A stretch of DNA of 64,000 nucleotides from Bacillus sp. THAF10 (GTDB lineage Bacteria > Bacillota > Bacilli > Bacillales > Bacillaceae_I), in contig NZ_CP045403.1 in assembly GCF_009363695.1 (NCBI RefSeq), positions 972,001-1,036,000 on the forward strand, read 5' to 3'. Position numbers and translations under genes: made by a program. Positions 24,339 through 34,405 of this stretch are shown here, one piece after another. Position 1 is the stretch's first letter. Each line of letters starts with the position of its first letter. Under the pieces are notes generated by a model that ran no database searches, was not told the DNA's origin, and worked only from the letters and a program-made list of their open reading frames with translations.

Positions 24339-24830
24339 GTGGGAATTCATGTAGTTTTATATCAACCAGAAATTCCGGCGAATACAGGGAATATTGCAAG
24401 AACGTGTGCTGCGACTAATACGACGCTTCACCTAATTAGGCCGCTTGGCTTTTCAACCGATGATAAAATGCTAAAGCGTGCGGGGCTTGATTACTGGGAA
24501 TTTGTGAATGTCGTGTATTATGACTCGTTAGATGAATTGTTTGAGAAAAATAAGGAAGCTGAGTTTTTCTATATTACGAAGTTTGGGATGAAGCCACACA
24601 CATCCTTTGATTACAGTAATCTTGAGAAAGACTATTTCTTTGTTTTTGGAAGAGAAACAACGGGTCTGCCGAAGGAGTTAATCCAAAGTAACCTGGATCA
24701 ATGCTTGCGTCTTCCTATGACAACGAATGTACGCTCGTTAAATCTCTCTAACACAGCCGCGATACTTATATATGAAGCTTTGCGTCAGCAGGATTATCCA
24801 AACCTTTCTTTGGAGTTTCCTGAGGCGTAA
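24339..24830 (+). CDS. trmL: tRNA (cytidine/uridine-34 2'-O)-methyltransferase
   Basis: This SPOUT enzyme methylates the 2'-OH of the wobble base in tRNA-Leu isoacceptors using S-adenosylmethionine. The 163-aa protein has HVVLYQPEIPANTGNIARTC at the start, FGRETTGLP (about 107) and LRLPMTTNVRSLNLSNTAAI in the knot region. GTG 24339 is preferred because GAGGTG lies about 6 bases upstream and the family starts at this point. Known as cspR in B. subtilis. A strong terminator follows. Confidence 0.93.
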   Translation: MGIHVVLYQPEIPANTGNIARTCAATNTTLHLIRPLGFSTDDKMLKRAGLDYWEFVNVVYYDSLDELFEKNKEAEFFYITKFGMKPHTSFDYSNLEKDYFFVFGRETTGLPKELIQSNLDQCLRLPMTTNVRSLNLSNTAAILIYEALRQQDYPNLSLEFPEA

Positions 24831-24850
24831 TTGTAAGCTGAGAACGAAAA

Positions 24851-24887
24851 AGAGCCCTTCAGAGGTTAATCTGAAGGGCTCTTTTTC
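24851..24887 (+). terminator. Terminator of trmL
   Basis: GAGCCCTTCAGA and TCTGAAGGGCTC pair perfectly around six bases and are followed by five Ts. It also serves the minus-strand 33-aa gene. Confidence 0.9.
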
Positions 24888-24902
24888 ATCTATCAGGAAG
24901 TC

Positions 24903-25004
24903 TTATTTTTTGCGTGTACCTGGGCGAGTATCATATCCTGCTGTGAAGATAGCTGTAAGGAATGCAATACATACGCCAAGAATTAGGAATCCGGGTGTAC
25001 CCAT
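24903..25004 (-). CDS. Single-TM small protein, 33 aa
   Basis: A 33-aa frame (starting MGTPGFLILGVCIAFLTAIF) with one transmembrane helix and a basic tail (DTRPGTRKK). AAGGAGG precedes the ATG. Codon use and the strong ribosome-binding site suggest a real gene. No function is recognised. It lies convergent with trmL and upstream, in the opposite direction, of prkA. Confidence 0.7.
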   Translation of the reverse strand: MGTPGFLILGVCIAFLTAIFTAGYDTRPGTRKK

Positions 25005-25253
25005 GGATTGTTTCCTCCTTATGTATGGAAAGTTCAAATAAGCATATTACCTATAGTATACCCCAACAAAGGGCTTATGTGAATGAAATGTATGGATAAT
25101 TTTTGACAGAGTATAAATTTTTGTTGCGGAAAAGTTTCTGATTGTTAGGTGAAACTACCTCCTTAAAAAAAGCATGTTTCATTGTGACAGAGCATAGAGT
25201 ATATTAATCACGCAATCATGACTCTTGAAGCTGTATTAAAAGGGGAGGTCCTT

Positions 25254-27149
25254 ATGGATATTTTACGTAAAATTGAAAAGTATCGGGAAGAAGAGCAGAG
25301 GCTGAAATGGGAAGGAACCTTCGGGCAGTATTTGGAAATTTTGAAGCAAGAACCTTGGGTGGCACAGTCTGCACATTCTCGGGTTTACAATATGATTAAA
25401 GATGCTGGAGTGGAAGAGGTAAACGGGCAGCGAAAGTATAATTTTTTTAGCAATGCCCTTTTTGGTTTAGAGGAGGCATTGGAGCGGTTGGTGGAGGAGT
25501 ATTTTCACCCAGCTGCCAAGCGTCTTGATGTGAGGAAGAGGATTCTTTTACTTATGGGGCCAGTTAGTGGGGGGAAATCTACGCTTGTTACGATTTTAAA
25601 GCGAGGACTTGAGCTATATAGTCATACAAATAGAGGGGCAGTTTACGCGATAAAAGGGTGTCCGATGCATGAGGATCCGCTTCATTTGATTCCACATCAC
25701 TTGCGGGATGACTTTTATCAAGAATATGGGATTAGGGTTGAGGGGAATTTATCTCCTTTAAATATGATGAGATTGGAAAAGGAATATGGAGGCCGGATTG
25801 AGGATATGCTCATTGAGCGGATCTTTTTATCTGAAAATCAGCGGGTAGGAATAGGCACATTCAGCCCGTCTGATCCGAAATCACAGGATATTGCGGATTT
25901 GACTGGTAGTATTGATTTTTCCACAATTGCAGAATTTGGGTCGGAGTCTGATCCAAGAGCGTACAGATTTGATGGCGAACTCAATAAAGCCAATCGTGGG
26001 ATGATGGAGTTTCAGGAGATGCTGAAATGTGATGAGAAGTTTTTATGGCATTTGCTCTCCCTCACCCAGGAAGGTAATTTTAAGGCGGGTAGGTTTGCGT
26101 TAATCAGTGCCGATGAATTGATTGTCGCACATACCAATGAAACGGAATATCGCTCTTTTATCTCCAATAAAAAGAATGAAGCCTTACATTCTCGTATTAT
26201 TGTCATGCCTGTTCCATATAATTTAAGGCTGTCAGAGGAAGAGAGAATTTATGAAAAAATGATTAGAGAAAGTGATGTGGCTGATGTTCACATTGCTCCA
26301 CATACCTTACGAGTAGCGGCGATGTTCACGATTCTCACGAGGTTAAAGGAAGCCAAACGCGGGGATATCGATTTTGTGAAAAAGATGCGTTTGTATGATG
26401 GAGAATCGGTGGAGGGCTTTAATTCGGTGGATGTTCAAGAATTGAAGAAAGAATATCCAGATGAAGGAATGAGTGGAATTGACCCACGTTATGTGATTAA
26501 CCGCATTTCTTCAACGATCATTCGAAAAGAAACGCCGTCTATTAATGCGTTGGATGTCTTGCGCTCCTTAAAAGAGGGATTAGATCAGCATGCGTCCATC
26601 TCCAATGAAGATAGAGAGCGATTCTTGAATTTTATTTCTGTAGCAAGAAAAGAGTACGATAATATTGCGAAAAAAGAAGTTCAAAAAGCGTTTGTGTATT
26701 CGTATGAGGAGTCTGCGAAAACATTAATGGATAATTATTTGGATAATGTGGAGGCTTATTGCAATAAAGTGAAACTCCGCGATCCGTTAACTGGGGAAGA
26801 AATGAATGCAGATGAAAAGCTCATGCGTTCGATTGAAGAGCAGATTGGTATTTCTGAAAATGCAAAGAAGGCGTTCAGAGAAGAGATATTGATTCGTATT
26901 TCTGCCTATGCACGGAAAGGAAAACGCTTTGATTATAACTCTCATGAACGTTTGCGTGAAGCGATTCAGAAAAAGTTATTTGCAGATTTAAAGGATGTCG
27001 TTAAAATAACGACCTCGTCCAAAACACCGGATGAAACGCAGCTCAAAAAGATTAATGAAGTGGTGGCTAGGCTAATTGATGAGCATGGGTATAATTCCAC
27101 TTCAGCTAATGATCTTTTAAGATATGTAGGAAGTTTATTAAATAGATAA
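25254..27149 (+). CDS. prkA: PrkA AAA+ serine protein kinase/protease
   Basis: A 631-aa protein of the same length as B. subtilis PrkA, a sporulation-linked AAA+ protein described as a kinase and more recently as a Lon-like protease. The Walker A motif is GPVSGGKST (about 108). The AAA-PrkA domain spans about 20-380 and the C-terminal PrkA domain about 400-631. ATG 25254 follows AAAGGGGAGG. The gene precedes yhbH, as in other spore formers; in B. subtilis the gene is expressed in the mother cell under sigma E. Confidence 0.95.
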   Translation: MDILRKIEKYREEEQRLKWEGTFGQYLEILKQEPWVAQSAHSRVYNMIKDAGVEEVNGQRKYNFFSNALFGLEEALERLVEEYFHPAAKRLDVRKRILLLMGPVSGGKSTLVTILKRGLELYSHTNRGAVYAIKGCPMHEDPLHLIPHHLRDDFYQEYGIRVEGNLSPLNMMRLEKEYGGRIEDMLIERIFLSENQRVGIGTFSPSDPKSQDIADLTGSIDFSTIAEFGSESDPRAYRFDGELNKANRGMMEFQEMLKCDEKFLWHLLSLTQEGNFKAGRFALISADELIVAHTNETEYRSFISNKKNEALHSRIIVMPVPYNLRLSEEERIYEKMIRESDVADVHIAPHTLRVAAMFTILTRLKEAKRGDIDFVKKMRLYDGESVEGFNSVDVQELKKEYPDEGMSGIDPRYVINRISSTIIRKETPSINALDVLRSLKEGLDQHASISNEDRERFLNFISVARKEYDNIAKKEVQKAFVYSYEESAKTLMDNYLDNVEAYCNKVKLRDPLTGEEMNADEKLMRSIEEQIGISENAKKAFREEILIRISAYARKGKRFDYNSHERLREAIQKKLFADLKDVVKITTSSKTPDETQLKKINEVVARLIDEHGYNSTSANDLLRYVGSLLNR

Positions 27150-27151
27150 TA

Positions 27152-27202
27152 AAAGCAAGGGGCGGATCCGAGGCACAAGAACCGTCCCTCTGCTTCTTTT
27201 TA
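27152..27202 (+). terminator. Terminator of prkA
   Basis: AAGCA-AGGG-GCGG pairs with CCGT-CCCT-CTGCTT with small bulges and is followed by CTTTTT. Confidence 0.75.
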
Positions 27203-27251
27203 GGTTTGCATCTTGCGTAAGAAGGGAATATTTAAGTAAGAGGTGAGAACA

Positions 27252-27395
27252 ATGAAAAATGAGAATACGATGGCACCAACGGAGAAGGAAATGGAAAAGC
27301 TGGCGAAGGAAATGGAGCAGATGAAGGAAAATAAGACAGATAAAGAAAGAAGTCCGAAGCAGCATAAAGATAATAAAGAGAATGAAAAAGAGTAA
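27252..27395 (+). CDS. Small highly charged protein, 47 aa
   Basis: A 47-aa frame beginning MKNENTMAPTEKEMEKLAK, almost entirely Lys, Glu, Asn and Asp and predicted helical then disordered. GAGGTG precedes the ATG and a terminator follows the stop. It lies between prkA and yhbH and could be a small spore or stress protein; no family is recognised. Confidence 0.6.
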   Translation: MKNENTMAPTEKEMEKLAKEMEQMKENKTDKERSPKQHKDNKENEKE

Positions 27396-27400
27396 GAAAT

Positions 27401-27436
27401 CCTTCCAGTTTTTTTGGGAGGGTTTTTTCTTTTTTG
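27401..27436 (+). terminator. Terminator of the 47-aa gene
   Basis: CCTTCC and GGGAGG form the stem, followed by GTTTTTTC. Confidence 0.75.
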
Positions 27437-27701
27437 ATATAAAAACCGTATAGTACTACCCTTCTACAGCATAAATCTAATAATACTAAAGAATCGTTCA
27501 TGCTTGTCTAAAAGTTATCGATACGCGCCTAATTATCTAAATAATCTGTCAATTATTCCTCGTCTTTGCATAGGATAGAGTAACCAACCCTATTTGAAAA
27601 TAGGTTGGACGAATCGGATAAAATTCACCAAGATAGTTTATGAAAATAGTGATGAAAAGGTTCCTGAATACGTAAAATGAAATAAGCAGGGAGGGATATC
27701 G
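27437..27701 (+). promoter_or_regulatory. Upstream region of yhbH
   Basis: About 265 bases without a gene. CCAACCCTATTT and AAATAGGTTGG form an inverted repeat near 27590-27612. A mother-cell sigma E promoter would be expected here by analogy, but I cannot fix its position. Confidence 0.4.
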
Positions 27702-28871
27702 ATGACCATGTCAGATGATACGAATTTTGTAGTGTCCAAAGAGGATTGGTCCCTCCATCGAAAAGGCCACGACGACCAAAAGCGCCATCAGGAAAAGGTC
27801 CAGGAGGCTATTAAAAATAACTTGCCAGATCTTATTACTGAAGAGAATATTGTAATGTCCAATGGCAGAGAGGTCGTAAAGATTCCGATAAGGTCTTTAG
27901 ATGAATACAGAATTCGTTATAATTATGACAAAAACAAGCATGTTGGCCAAGGAGATGGAGAAAGTCAGGTTGGAGATGTGGTTGCCAGGGACGGGTCAGG
28001 TCAGCAGAAGGGTCCAGGTAAGGGAGAAGGAGCGGGAGATCAGGCTGGTGAGGATTATTATGAAGCAGAAGTTTCATTAATGGATTTAGAAGCTGCCCTT
28101 TTTAATCAGCTAGAGCTTCCAAACCTGCAACAAAAAGAACGAGCGGAAAATGTGATTGAGCATTATGAGTTTAATGATATTAGACGCACAGGTCTTATGG
28201 GGAATATCGATAAAAAACGGACGATGATGTCAGCCTATAAACGCAATGCAATGAAAGGCAAGGCAACCTTTCATCCAATCTATCAGGAAGACCTGAAATT
28301 TAAGACGTGGAACGAAGTGGTCAAACCAGATTCTAAGGCAGTCGTTTTGATGATGATGGATACGAGCGGATCAATGGGAATGTGGGAAAAGTATATGGCG
28401 AGAAGCTTTTTCTTCTGGATGACAAGGTTCCTAAGAACAAAGTATGAAACGGTGGACATAGAGTTTATAGCGCATCATACCGAAGCCAAGGTAGTAAGTG
28501 AAGAGGATTTCTTTTCAAAAGGCGAAAGTGGTGGAACCATTTGCTCATCCGCCTATAGGAAAGCGTTAGAATTAATTGATGCAAAATACAATCCAACAAT
28601 GTTTAATATTTATCCATTTCATTTTTCAGATGGAGACAATTTAACATCTGATAACCAACGCTGTGTCAAACTAGTGGGGGAGCTGATGAAGGTTTCCAAT
28701 ATGTTTGGATATGGAGAAGTCAATCAGTATAACCGACATTCCACGTTAATGTCAGCTTACAAAAATGTGCAGGATGAAAAATTCCGCCACTTTATTTTAA
28801 AGCAAAAACCAGATGTGTTTCATGCCATGAAGGAATTTTTTAAGAAGGAAGAAAACAAAAAATTTGCTTAA
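27702..28871 (+). CDS. yhbH: Sporulation protein YhbH (DUF444, vWA-like)
   Basis: A 389-aa protein of the YeaH/YhbH family, which accompanies PrkA. A Gly-rich linker lies at about residues 85-110 ([11 protein letters not shown] and [13 protein letters not shown]). The vWA-like domain follows with the MIDAS-type motif MMDTSGSMG (about 222). GGGAGGG lies 6 bases before ATG 27702. In B. subtilis YhbH contributes to spore development; the molecular activity is not known. It lies alone with its own terminator. Confidence 0.93.
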   Translation: MTMSDDTNFVVSKEDWSLHRKGHDDQKRHQEKVQEAIKNNLPDLITEENIVMSNGREVVKIPIRSLDEYRIRYNYDKNKHVGQGDGESQVGDVVARDGSGQQKGPGKGEGAGDQAGEDYYEAEVSLMDLEAALFNQLELPNLQQKERAENVIEHYEFNDIRRTGLMGNIDKKRTMMSAYKRNAMKGKATFHPIYQEDLKFKTWNEVVKPDSKAVVLMMMDTSGSMGMWEKYMARSFFFWMTRFLRTKYETVDIEFIAHHTEAKVVSEEDFFSKGESGGTICSSAYRKALELIDAKYNPTMFNIYPFHFSDGDNLTSDNQRCVKLVGELMKVSNMFGYGEVNQYNRHSTLMSAYKNVQDEKFRHFILKQKPDVFHAMKEFFKKEENKKFA

Positions 28872-28872
28872 C

Positions 28873-28900
28873 AAAAACCAGCCATAGAGCTGGTTTTCTT
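28873..28900 (+). terminator. Terminator of yhbH
   Basis: AAAACCAGC and GCTGGTTTT form the stem around CATAGA. Confidence 0.82.
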
Positions 28901-28933
28901 ATGTTTTAACGGCTACAACTAATAAATTGGATA

Positions 28934-29090
28934 GGCTGTTTTTGAAAATTTCGTTGCTATTGCGTATAGATAAGACTTCCGTAATCAACGTTGCTGTCGT
29001 GCTTTTTTCAATTCTTCCTACCTTACGGATTAGAAAAAGTCATAAAGCCGACTTTTTCGCGTTAAAAGCAACAATTTTTTAGAAAAGAGC
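28934..29090 (+). repeat. MITE-like repeat, copy 1
   Basis: 157 bases from GGCTGTTTTTG to AGAAAAGAGC. The ends are imperfect inverted repeats (GGCTGTTTTCGTAAA versus GCTCTTTTCTAAAAG, both followed by GTTGCTA in the family consensus). Three further copies lie at 30425, 36492 and 41827. No gene is inside. Confidence 0.8.
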
Positions 29091-29173
29091 GATTTAATAA
29101 AAGCAGGAAAAGAAGCTGAGGGAGTCGAAGTATTTTTAGAGAGAAAGATTCTTTGCTAGCTAGGAGCGTTGGT

Positions 29174-30424
29174 ATGCTTGAAAATATCGGTCATGTACTA
29201 TATCACGTATTAATCATTTTGTTTCCAATCTTATTTTACTATCAATTTTTAAATAAAGGAGCAATTTGTTTAACGTCCAGAATTAATTATCGCTTTCTCA
29301 TTACCTTACTTGTGATGCTTCTTTGTACAATGTCTTTTCCAATTGAAGTATCAGAGGGAGCCTTCTATGATCAAAAAATAATTCCATTTATTTTGGCATT
29401 TTTATATGGCGGTTGGCTAACCGGAACAGCTGTACTGCTGTCCATGCTCTATTATCTATACGTTGTAGGGGATACTCATATATGGATCATGGCCGTGAAT
29501 TATTCCATTGTTGGTTTGTTTTTGGCTTTATCTGCAAAAAAATATGAGTCACTTGCCTTAAAAAAGAAGATTGGAATTATTACTTCGCTATTTTTTCTAA
29601 TTACTCTTACTAGAATTATTCGGCTAATTTATATGGGAAATGATGAAGCGTTATTGTTATCTATTATTGTGTCTATTATTACTTGGATTTCATTGTGTAC
29701 GGCTATTATGATTATCGAAAATTTAAATATGCAGATGAAATTGCAATATGAATTGCAAAGGTCAGAAAAGCTGAAAGTAGTAAGTGAGCTTGCTGCCTCT
29801 GTTGCGCATGAAGTGCGAAATCCAATGACTTCCACCAGGGGCTTTCTTCAATTAATGAGTACAGATGAGAATTTAAATAGTGCCCAAAAAAAGTATATAG
29901 CCATATCAATTGAAGAACTGGATAGAGCGCAATCCATCATCCAGGACTATCTTTCGCTAGCGAAACCGAATAAACAGGGAATTGATCGAATTAATCTTTC
30001 TGTTGAAGTAGAACACGTCATCCAGTTAATGTCGACCTATACCAATATTAAAAACACGGCAATTGAGCATGAAGTGATTCCAGATATTTATATTAGAGCA
30101 AATCGAGATGAAATGAAGCAGGTATTAATCAATTTGATTAAAAATGCAATAGAGGCCATCGAACAAGGTGGCACAGTGAAGGTTCTCTCATACGTACGTG
30201 ATACATCCGCCTACATTGAAATAATAGATAACGGCATTGGAATGTCGCCTGAGCAAGTAGATAGATTGGGTACCCCATTTTATTCAACGAAGGACAAAGG
30301 AACTGGTATTGGTTTAACGATATCCTTTCAAATAATAGAGCTTCTACAAGGAAAGATAGAAGTAAGAAGTGAAGTAGGGAAGGGTACCACCTTCGCCATC
30401 AAACTACCATTAGAAGAAACCTAA
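29174..30424 (+). CDS. Sensor histidine kinase with 5TM-LYT input domain
   Basis: A 416-aa membrane sensor kinase. Residues about 1-190 hold six hydrophobic helices of the 5TM-LYT type (as in KinB-like kinases). The HisKA domain has the phospho-acceptor His in VAHEVRNPMTSTRGF (about 213). The ATPase domain has NLIKNAIEA, DNGIGM and GTGIGL. ATG 29174 has GGAG 7 bases upstream. No response regulator is next to it, which is usual for phosphorelay kinases that feed Spo0F, so a role in sporulation initiation is plausible. MITE-like repeats flank it on both sides. Confidence 0.9.
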   Translation: MLENIGHVLYHVLIILFPILFYYQFLNKGAICLTSRINYRFLITLLVMLLCTMSFPIEVSEGAFYDQKIIPFILAFLYGGWLTGTAVLLSMLYYLYVVGDTHIWIMAVNYSIVGLFLALSAKKYESLALKKKIGIITSLFFLITLTRIIRLIYMGNDEALLLSIIVSIITWISLCTAIMIIENLNMQMKLQYELQRSEKLKVVSELAASVAHEVRNPMTSTRGFLQLMSTDENLNSAQKKYIAISIEELDRAQSIIQDYLSLAKPNKQGIDRINLSVEVEHVIQLMSTYTNIKNTAIEHEVIPDIYIRANRDEMKQVLINLIKNAIEAIEQGGTVKVLSYVRDTSAYIEIIDNGIGMSPEQVDRLGTPFYSTKDKGTGIGLTISFQIIELLQGKIEVRSEVGKGTTFAIKLPLEET

Positions 30425-30518
30425 GGCTGATTACGTAAACTTCGTTGCTACTGCGTATAGAAAAGACATACGTGATCAACGTTATTCTGGTTTATAGCAA
30501 CAATCTATTGAAAAGCGC
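30425..30518 (+). repeat. MITE-like repeat, copy 2 (deleted inside)
   Basis: 94 bases sharing both ends of the family (GGCTGATTACGTAAA to TATTGAAAAGCGC) but lacking the middle. It begins at the base after the kinase stop codon. Confidence 0.75.
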
Positions 30519-30540
30519 CTAACTAAAGAATATTTCACAT

Positions 30541-30583
30541 AAAAAACCCCTACAGCTAATTTGCAGCTGTAGGGGTTTTGTTC
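30541..30583. terminator. Two-way terminator, kinase and binding protein
   Basis: AACCCCTACAGCT and AGCTGTAGGGGTT pair perfectly. A-rich and T-rich flanks let it work in both directions. Confidence 0.9.
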
Positions 30584-30589
30584 ATTTCA

Positions 30590-32173
30590 TTATTTAAGCT
30601 TCACACCGTGGAAATAAGGAGTACCACTGAAGTCTACGAATAGACCGTTTGCACCGTTTGTTCCATAGTTGAAGTCAGGATGTTGAAGGTAAACCATTGG
30701 AGCTTCGTCTACAAGAATCTCAGAAACTTCTTTGTAAGCTTCGTTACGCTTAGCTTGATCTGTCTCGGAACGAGCTAGGTCAAGTAGCTCATCTACACGG
30801 TCGTTCGCATAGAATGAACGGTTACCAGGAGCTCCGAATGTAGAAGAATGGAATAGAGCATATAGACCGTAGTCAGCATCAGCTGTTACAGTAGTCCATC
30901 CAAGGATGAATAGCTCGTGCTCACCATTAGCAGTTGCATCAAGGAATGCACCCCACTCAATGATTTCAATGTTTACTTTGATTCCGATTTGACCTAATTG
31001 GTCTTGAACAAGTGTAGCAATTTGCTCACGCTCAGCGTTTGCAGAGTTTACATATAGAGTAGTTTCGAAACCATCTTCAAAGCCAGCTTCTGCAAGTAAT
31101 TTCTTTGCAGCTTCTACATCATATGCAAGTGGCTTAAGATCTTGGTAGTTACCTACAACTGTAGGAGCAAGTGGTCCAACAGCAGGTACACCTTGACCAT
31201 CTAGGATTCCGTCAACGATATCTGTTTTGTTGATTGCCATGGAAATAGCTTGACGAACTTCTTTAATGTTATATGGCTCTTTTTCCATATTGAAGCCTAA
31301 GTAGTCCATACGAGTACCGCGAACGTTTGTAAGTTCAATACCAGCGCTAGCCATACCTTCTACACGAGCTACATCGGAAGCTCCGATTTGAGTTACGTTT
31401 GCTTCGCCAGCTTCTAGCATCGCAATACGAGTAGATTGCTCAGGTACTACAACAAACTTAATGGAATCAAGAGCTGGAGCGCCATTCCAATAGTTTTCAT
31501 TTTTCTTTAACGTGATTTCAGAACCACGGTTCCAGTTGTCAAATACGAAAGGACCAGTACCAACTGGGTTTTCGTCAACTGTTTTTCCACCGCTTTTTTC
31601 TTCTTCAATTGCAGAAGGAGCGATGATAGAACCAGCGTTATGTGCTAAGTGAGCTGGTAGTGGAGCAAATGGTTTATCAGTTTTGATATGAACTGTGTGG
31701 TCGTCCACTACGACAACCTCTTTAATCATGTTAAGTACTACTGCACGTGGAGATGCAGTTTCTGGATCTAAGATACGGTCAAGCGTTAATTTAACTGCCT
31801 CTGCAGTAAAATCAGAGCCATCATGGAATTTAACATCTGTACGTAATTTGAATTCCCATGTAGTATCATCAATAGCTTCAAAAGACTCAGCTAGTGAAGG
31901 AATAACCGTTCCGTCTCCTTCATAAGCAGTTAATCGATCAAAAATTTGTGTTGTTACGTTTGTAGTAGAAGTATCATTCATTCCGTGTGGATCAAGTGTC
32001 GGAGCATCGGCACCAACTACGAATGATAAATCGCCACCCTCTTGACCTTCTACTTCACCACCATCAGATCCGTCTTTCGATCCGCCAGTGCTGTTTCCGC
32101 CACCACTACATGCCGATAGTACTAGCATTAGTGAAAGCAGAAGCAAGAAAAACACATTCTTTTTTGCTTTCAT
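30590..32173 (-). CDS. Peptide-binding lipoprotein of an ABC transporter
   Basis: A 527-aa substrate-binding protein (SBP_bac_5 family), anchored to the outer face of the membrane. A lipoprotein signal peptide ends at LSACSGGG (Cys about 22). The mature part has the family pattern LSFVVGADAPTLDPHG near the start and ENYWNGAPALDSIKF. It binds peptides or related solutes for the divergent permease and ATPase genes that start 370 bases away. GGGGG precedes the ATG. The substrate cannot be read from sequence. Confidence 0.93.
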   Translation of the reverse strand: MKAKKNVFFLLLLSLMLVLSACSGGGNSTGGSKDGSDGGEVEGQEGGDLSFVVGADAPTLDPHGMNDTSTTNVTTQIFDRLTAYEGDGTVIPSLAESFEAIDDTTWEFKLRTDVKFHDGSDFTAEAVKLTLDRILDPETASPRAVVLNMIKEVVVVDDHTVHIKTDKPFAPLPAHLAHNAGSIIAPSAIEEEKSGGKTVDENPVGTGPFVFDNWNRGSEITLKKNENYWNGAPALDSIKFVVVPEQSTRIAMLEAGEANVTQIGASDVARVEGMASAGIELTNVRGTRMDYLGFNMEKEPYNIKEVRQAISMAINKTDIVDGILDGQGVPAVGPLAPTVVGNYQDLKPLAYDVEAAKKLLAEAGFEDGFETTLYVNSANAEREQIATLVQDQLGQIGIKVNIEIIEWGAFLDATANGEHELFILGWTTVTADADYGLYALFHSSTFGAPGNRSFYANDRVDELLDLARSETDQAKRNEAYKEVSEILVDEAPMVYLQHPDFNYGTNGANGLFVDFSGTPYFHGVKLK

Positions 32174-32542
32174 GTAAATTTACCCCCTTGAAGAATTTGA
32201 TTTAACGCTTTTTGTAATCAATGGATAAGCCATGATTGATTTTTATCATAATCTAAAAACTGAAAATTCACAAGAGTTGTTTTACAATAAATTTTAACAA
32301 TTTTATTATTTTCGTAATAATAGAACGAAACATAGTTTTATTTATTACGGTTTTGTTAATTTTTTCTTGCATATAATGAAGAATATTTTCATGAATAATT
32401 CCTATCTTTCTAAAAATTATGTATGCTATGACTCTTTAAAACTATTGTAATATTACATAATAATCGTTATTATAATACCTAGCTGTGTTGAAAATTTAGA
32501 ATTTTTAAGAATGTTACAAACAGATGAAGGGATGAGAAAACC
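32174..32542. promoter_or_regulatory. Divergent promoter region of the peptide transporter
   Basis: About 370 very AT-rich bases between the binding-protein gene and the permease operon. They contain several candidate promoter elements (for example TATAAT near 32471) and AATTTTC-like segments that could be CodY sites. None is clear enough to call. Confidence 0.4.
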
Positions 32543-33442
32543 ATGAGTCAACCGCAACCACAAACACCAACGGGAATGCAGGTAACGATGGGCAATACAA
32601 AGTTGCTCCGTTGGAAGGCTTTCTACAAAAAATTGGCCAAAAATAAAGCTGCCCTGGTGGGAGCCTTTATTATCATAGCAGTTGTTATACTCGGTGCACT
32701 CGCGCCAGTACTTGCTACTCATGATCCAAATACGACAAATGTCATGAATAAGCTACAAGGTCCATCTGCTGAGCATTATTTGGGAACAGATGAAATGGGA
32801 CGAGATATTTTTAGCCGCCTGCTTTATGGGACAAAAATTTCATTGGGTATTGGTTTTCTCTCAACATTTCTAGGAGCAATAGTAGGGGTAGCTCTAGGTG
32901 TTATCGCTGGCTACTATGGTAGATGGATTGATAGTTTAATCATGAGAATCAGTGATGTCTTACTGGCATTTCCAGGAATCCTATTAGCATTAGCCATTGT
33001 AAGCGTTTTAGGTGCAAGCACTAGAAACGTAATCATTGCCGTTGCCTTTTATGCTGTCCCATCTTTTGCAAGGATTGTACGTGGGTCAACACTTAGCGTG
33101 AAAAAGCTTGAATATGTCGATGCTATTCGCGCAATGGGGTCAAGGGACGGAAGAATCATTTTCCGACATATTTTACCGAATATTATGTCTCCAATCATTG
33201 TTCAAACAACACTTTATATTGCTTCTGCCATTATTACGGCAAGTGCACTTTCCTTCTTAGGGATGGGAACAAGACCGCCTCAAGCTGAATGGGGAGCGAT
33301 GCTGAGTCAAGGTCGTGCTTATTTAGCACAAGCCCCTCACGTAACATTATTCCCTGGGCTTGTCATCTTCCTTGTCGTTATTGGATTTAACGTGATGGGC
33401 GATGGACTACGTGATGCTTTAGATCCAAAATCGAGAAAATAA
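32543..33442 (+). CDS. Peptide ABC transporter permease (DppC/OppC type)
   Basis: A 299-aa inner-membrane permease with about six transmembrane helices and the BPD_transp_1 domain. The C-type signature HYLGTDEMGRDIFSRLLYG (about 80) and the EAA-like loop DAIRAMGSRDGRIIFRHILPN (about 195), which docks on the ATPases, are visible. AAGGGATGAG precedes the ATG. The order here is C then B, the reverse of most opp/dpp operons. Confidence 0.93.
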   Translation: MSQPQPQTPTGMQVTMGNTKLLRWKAFYKKLAKNKAALVGAFIIIAVVILGALAPVLATHDPNTTNVMNKLQGPSAEHYLGTDEMGRDIFSRLLYGTKISLGIGFLSTFLGAIVGVALGVIAGYYGRWIDSLIMRISDVLLAFPGILLALAIVSVLGASTRNVIIAVAFYAVPSFARIVRGSTLSVKKLEYVDAIRAMGSRDGRIIFRHILPNIMSPIIVQTTLYIASAIITASALSFLGMGTRPPQAEWGAMLSQGRAYLAQAPHVTLFPGLVIFLVVIGFNVMGDGLRDALDPKSRK

Positions 33443-33463
33443 TGGAGAAGAAGGTGAATTAAC

Positions 33464-34390
33464 ATGTTGATTTTTATCATACGAAGACTTTTTCAAACGA
33501 TACCAGTTTTGTTTGGAGTGACGTTAGCAGTTTTCATGATGGTGCACTTGATTCCAGGAGATGCTGCTCAGATTATGGCTGGTGAGCAAGCGAGTCCTGA
33601 ACAAGTAGAAGCGATGAGGGACAAGCTTGGTCTGAATGATCCATATCATATTCAATATATTAATTATATAACCGGAGCTATACAGGGGGACCTTGGTACT
33701 TCTGTACGTACAAACCGAGATGTTACATCGGAAATTTTCACTAATCGATTTTGGATAACGGTGGAGCTAGCCATTTGGGGAACTATTCTATCCGTGTTCC
33801 TTGGCCTTGTTGCAGGAATTATTTCGGCAACTAGAAAGTATTCCTTTGCCGACACTTCTCTTATGATTGTAGCTTTGTTCGGTGTTTCCATGCCAAACTT
33901 CTGGCTTGGAATTTTGTTAATCTATTTGTTTTCCGTAAACCTTGGCTGGTTACCAGTTGCAGGGTGGGGGAATGATTGGAAGCAAGTAATTCTACCTGTC
34001 ATAACGCTTGGAACTGGTGGTGCTGCCATCATTGCCCGTATGACACGTTCAAGCATGCTCGATGTTATTGATCAAGATTATATACGTACAGCATATGCAA
34101 AAGGTGTAAGCGATAAATATGTTATTTACAAACATGCTTTAAGAAATGCTTTAATTCCAGTAGTAACAGTAGTAGGTTTACAGTTTGGTACATTATTAGG
34201 TGGAGCTGTTATTACAGAGTCTGTCTTCGCCATTAACGGTTTAGGACGACTAATTATTAGCTCGATAACCATGCGTGATTTCCCAATGGTGCAAGGAACC
34301 ATTCTTGTTAGTACGTTACTGTTTGTAATGGTTAACTTCCTTGTGGATATTGCCTACAGAGTTATTAATAAACGTATAGACCTTAACTAA
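33464..34390 (+). CDS. Peptide ABC transporter permease (DppB/OppB type)
   Basis: A 308-aa permease with six transmembrane helices. It starts with the B-type [17 protein letters not shown] and LIPGD. The EAA loop is [21 protein letters not shown] (about 205). It pairs with the upstream C-type permease and lies 21 bases after it in the same operon. Confidence 0.94.
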   Translation: MLIFIIRRLFQTIPVLFGVTLAVFMMVHLIPGDAAQIMAGEQASPEQVEAMRDKLGLNDPYHIQYINYITGAIQGDLGTSVRTNRDVTSEIFTNRFWITVELAIWGTILSVFLGLVAGIISATRKYSFADTSLMIVALFGVSMPNFWLGILLIYLFSVNLGWLPVAGWGNDWKQVILPVITLGTGGAAIIARMTRSSMLDVIDQDYIRTAYAKGVSDKYVIYKHALRNALIPVVTVVGLQFGTLLGGAVITESVFAINGLGRLIISSITMRDFPMVQGTILVSTLLFVMVNFLVDIAYRVINKRIDLN

Positions 34391-34405
34391 AGGACGGTGA
34401 AGAAC

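Noticed and set aside
32174..32542. CodY boxes in the peptide-transporter control region
   Set aside because: Only partial matches to AATTTTCWGAAAATT are present in very AT-rich DNA, so no site can be claimed.
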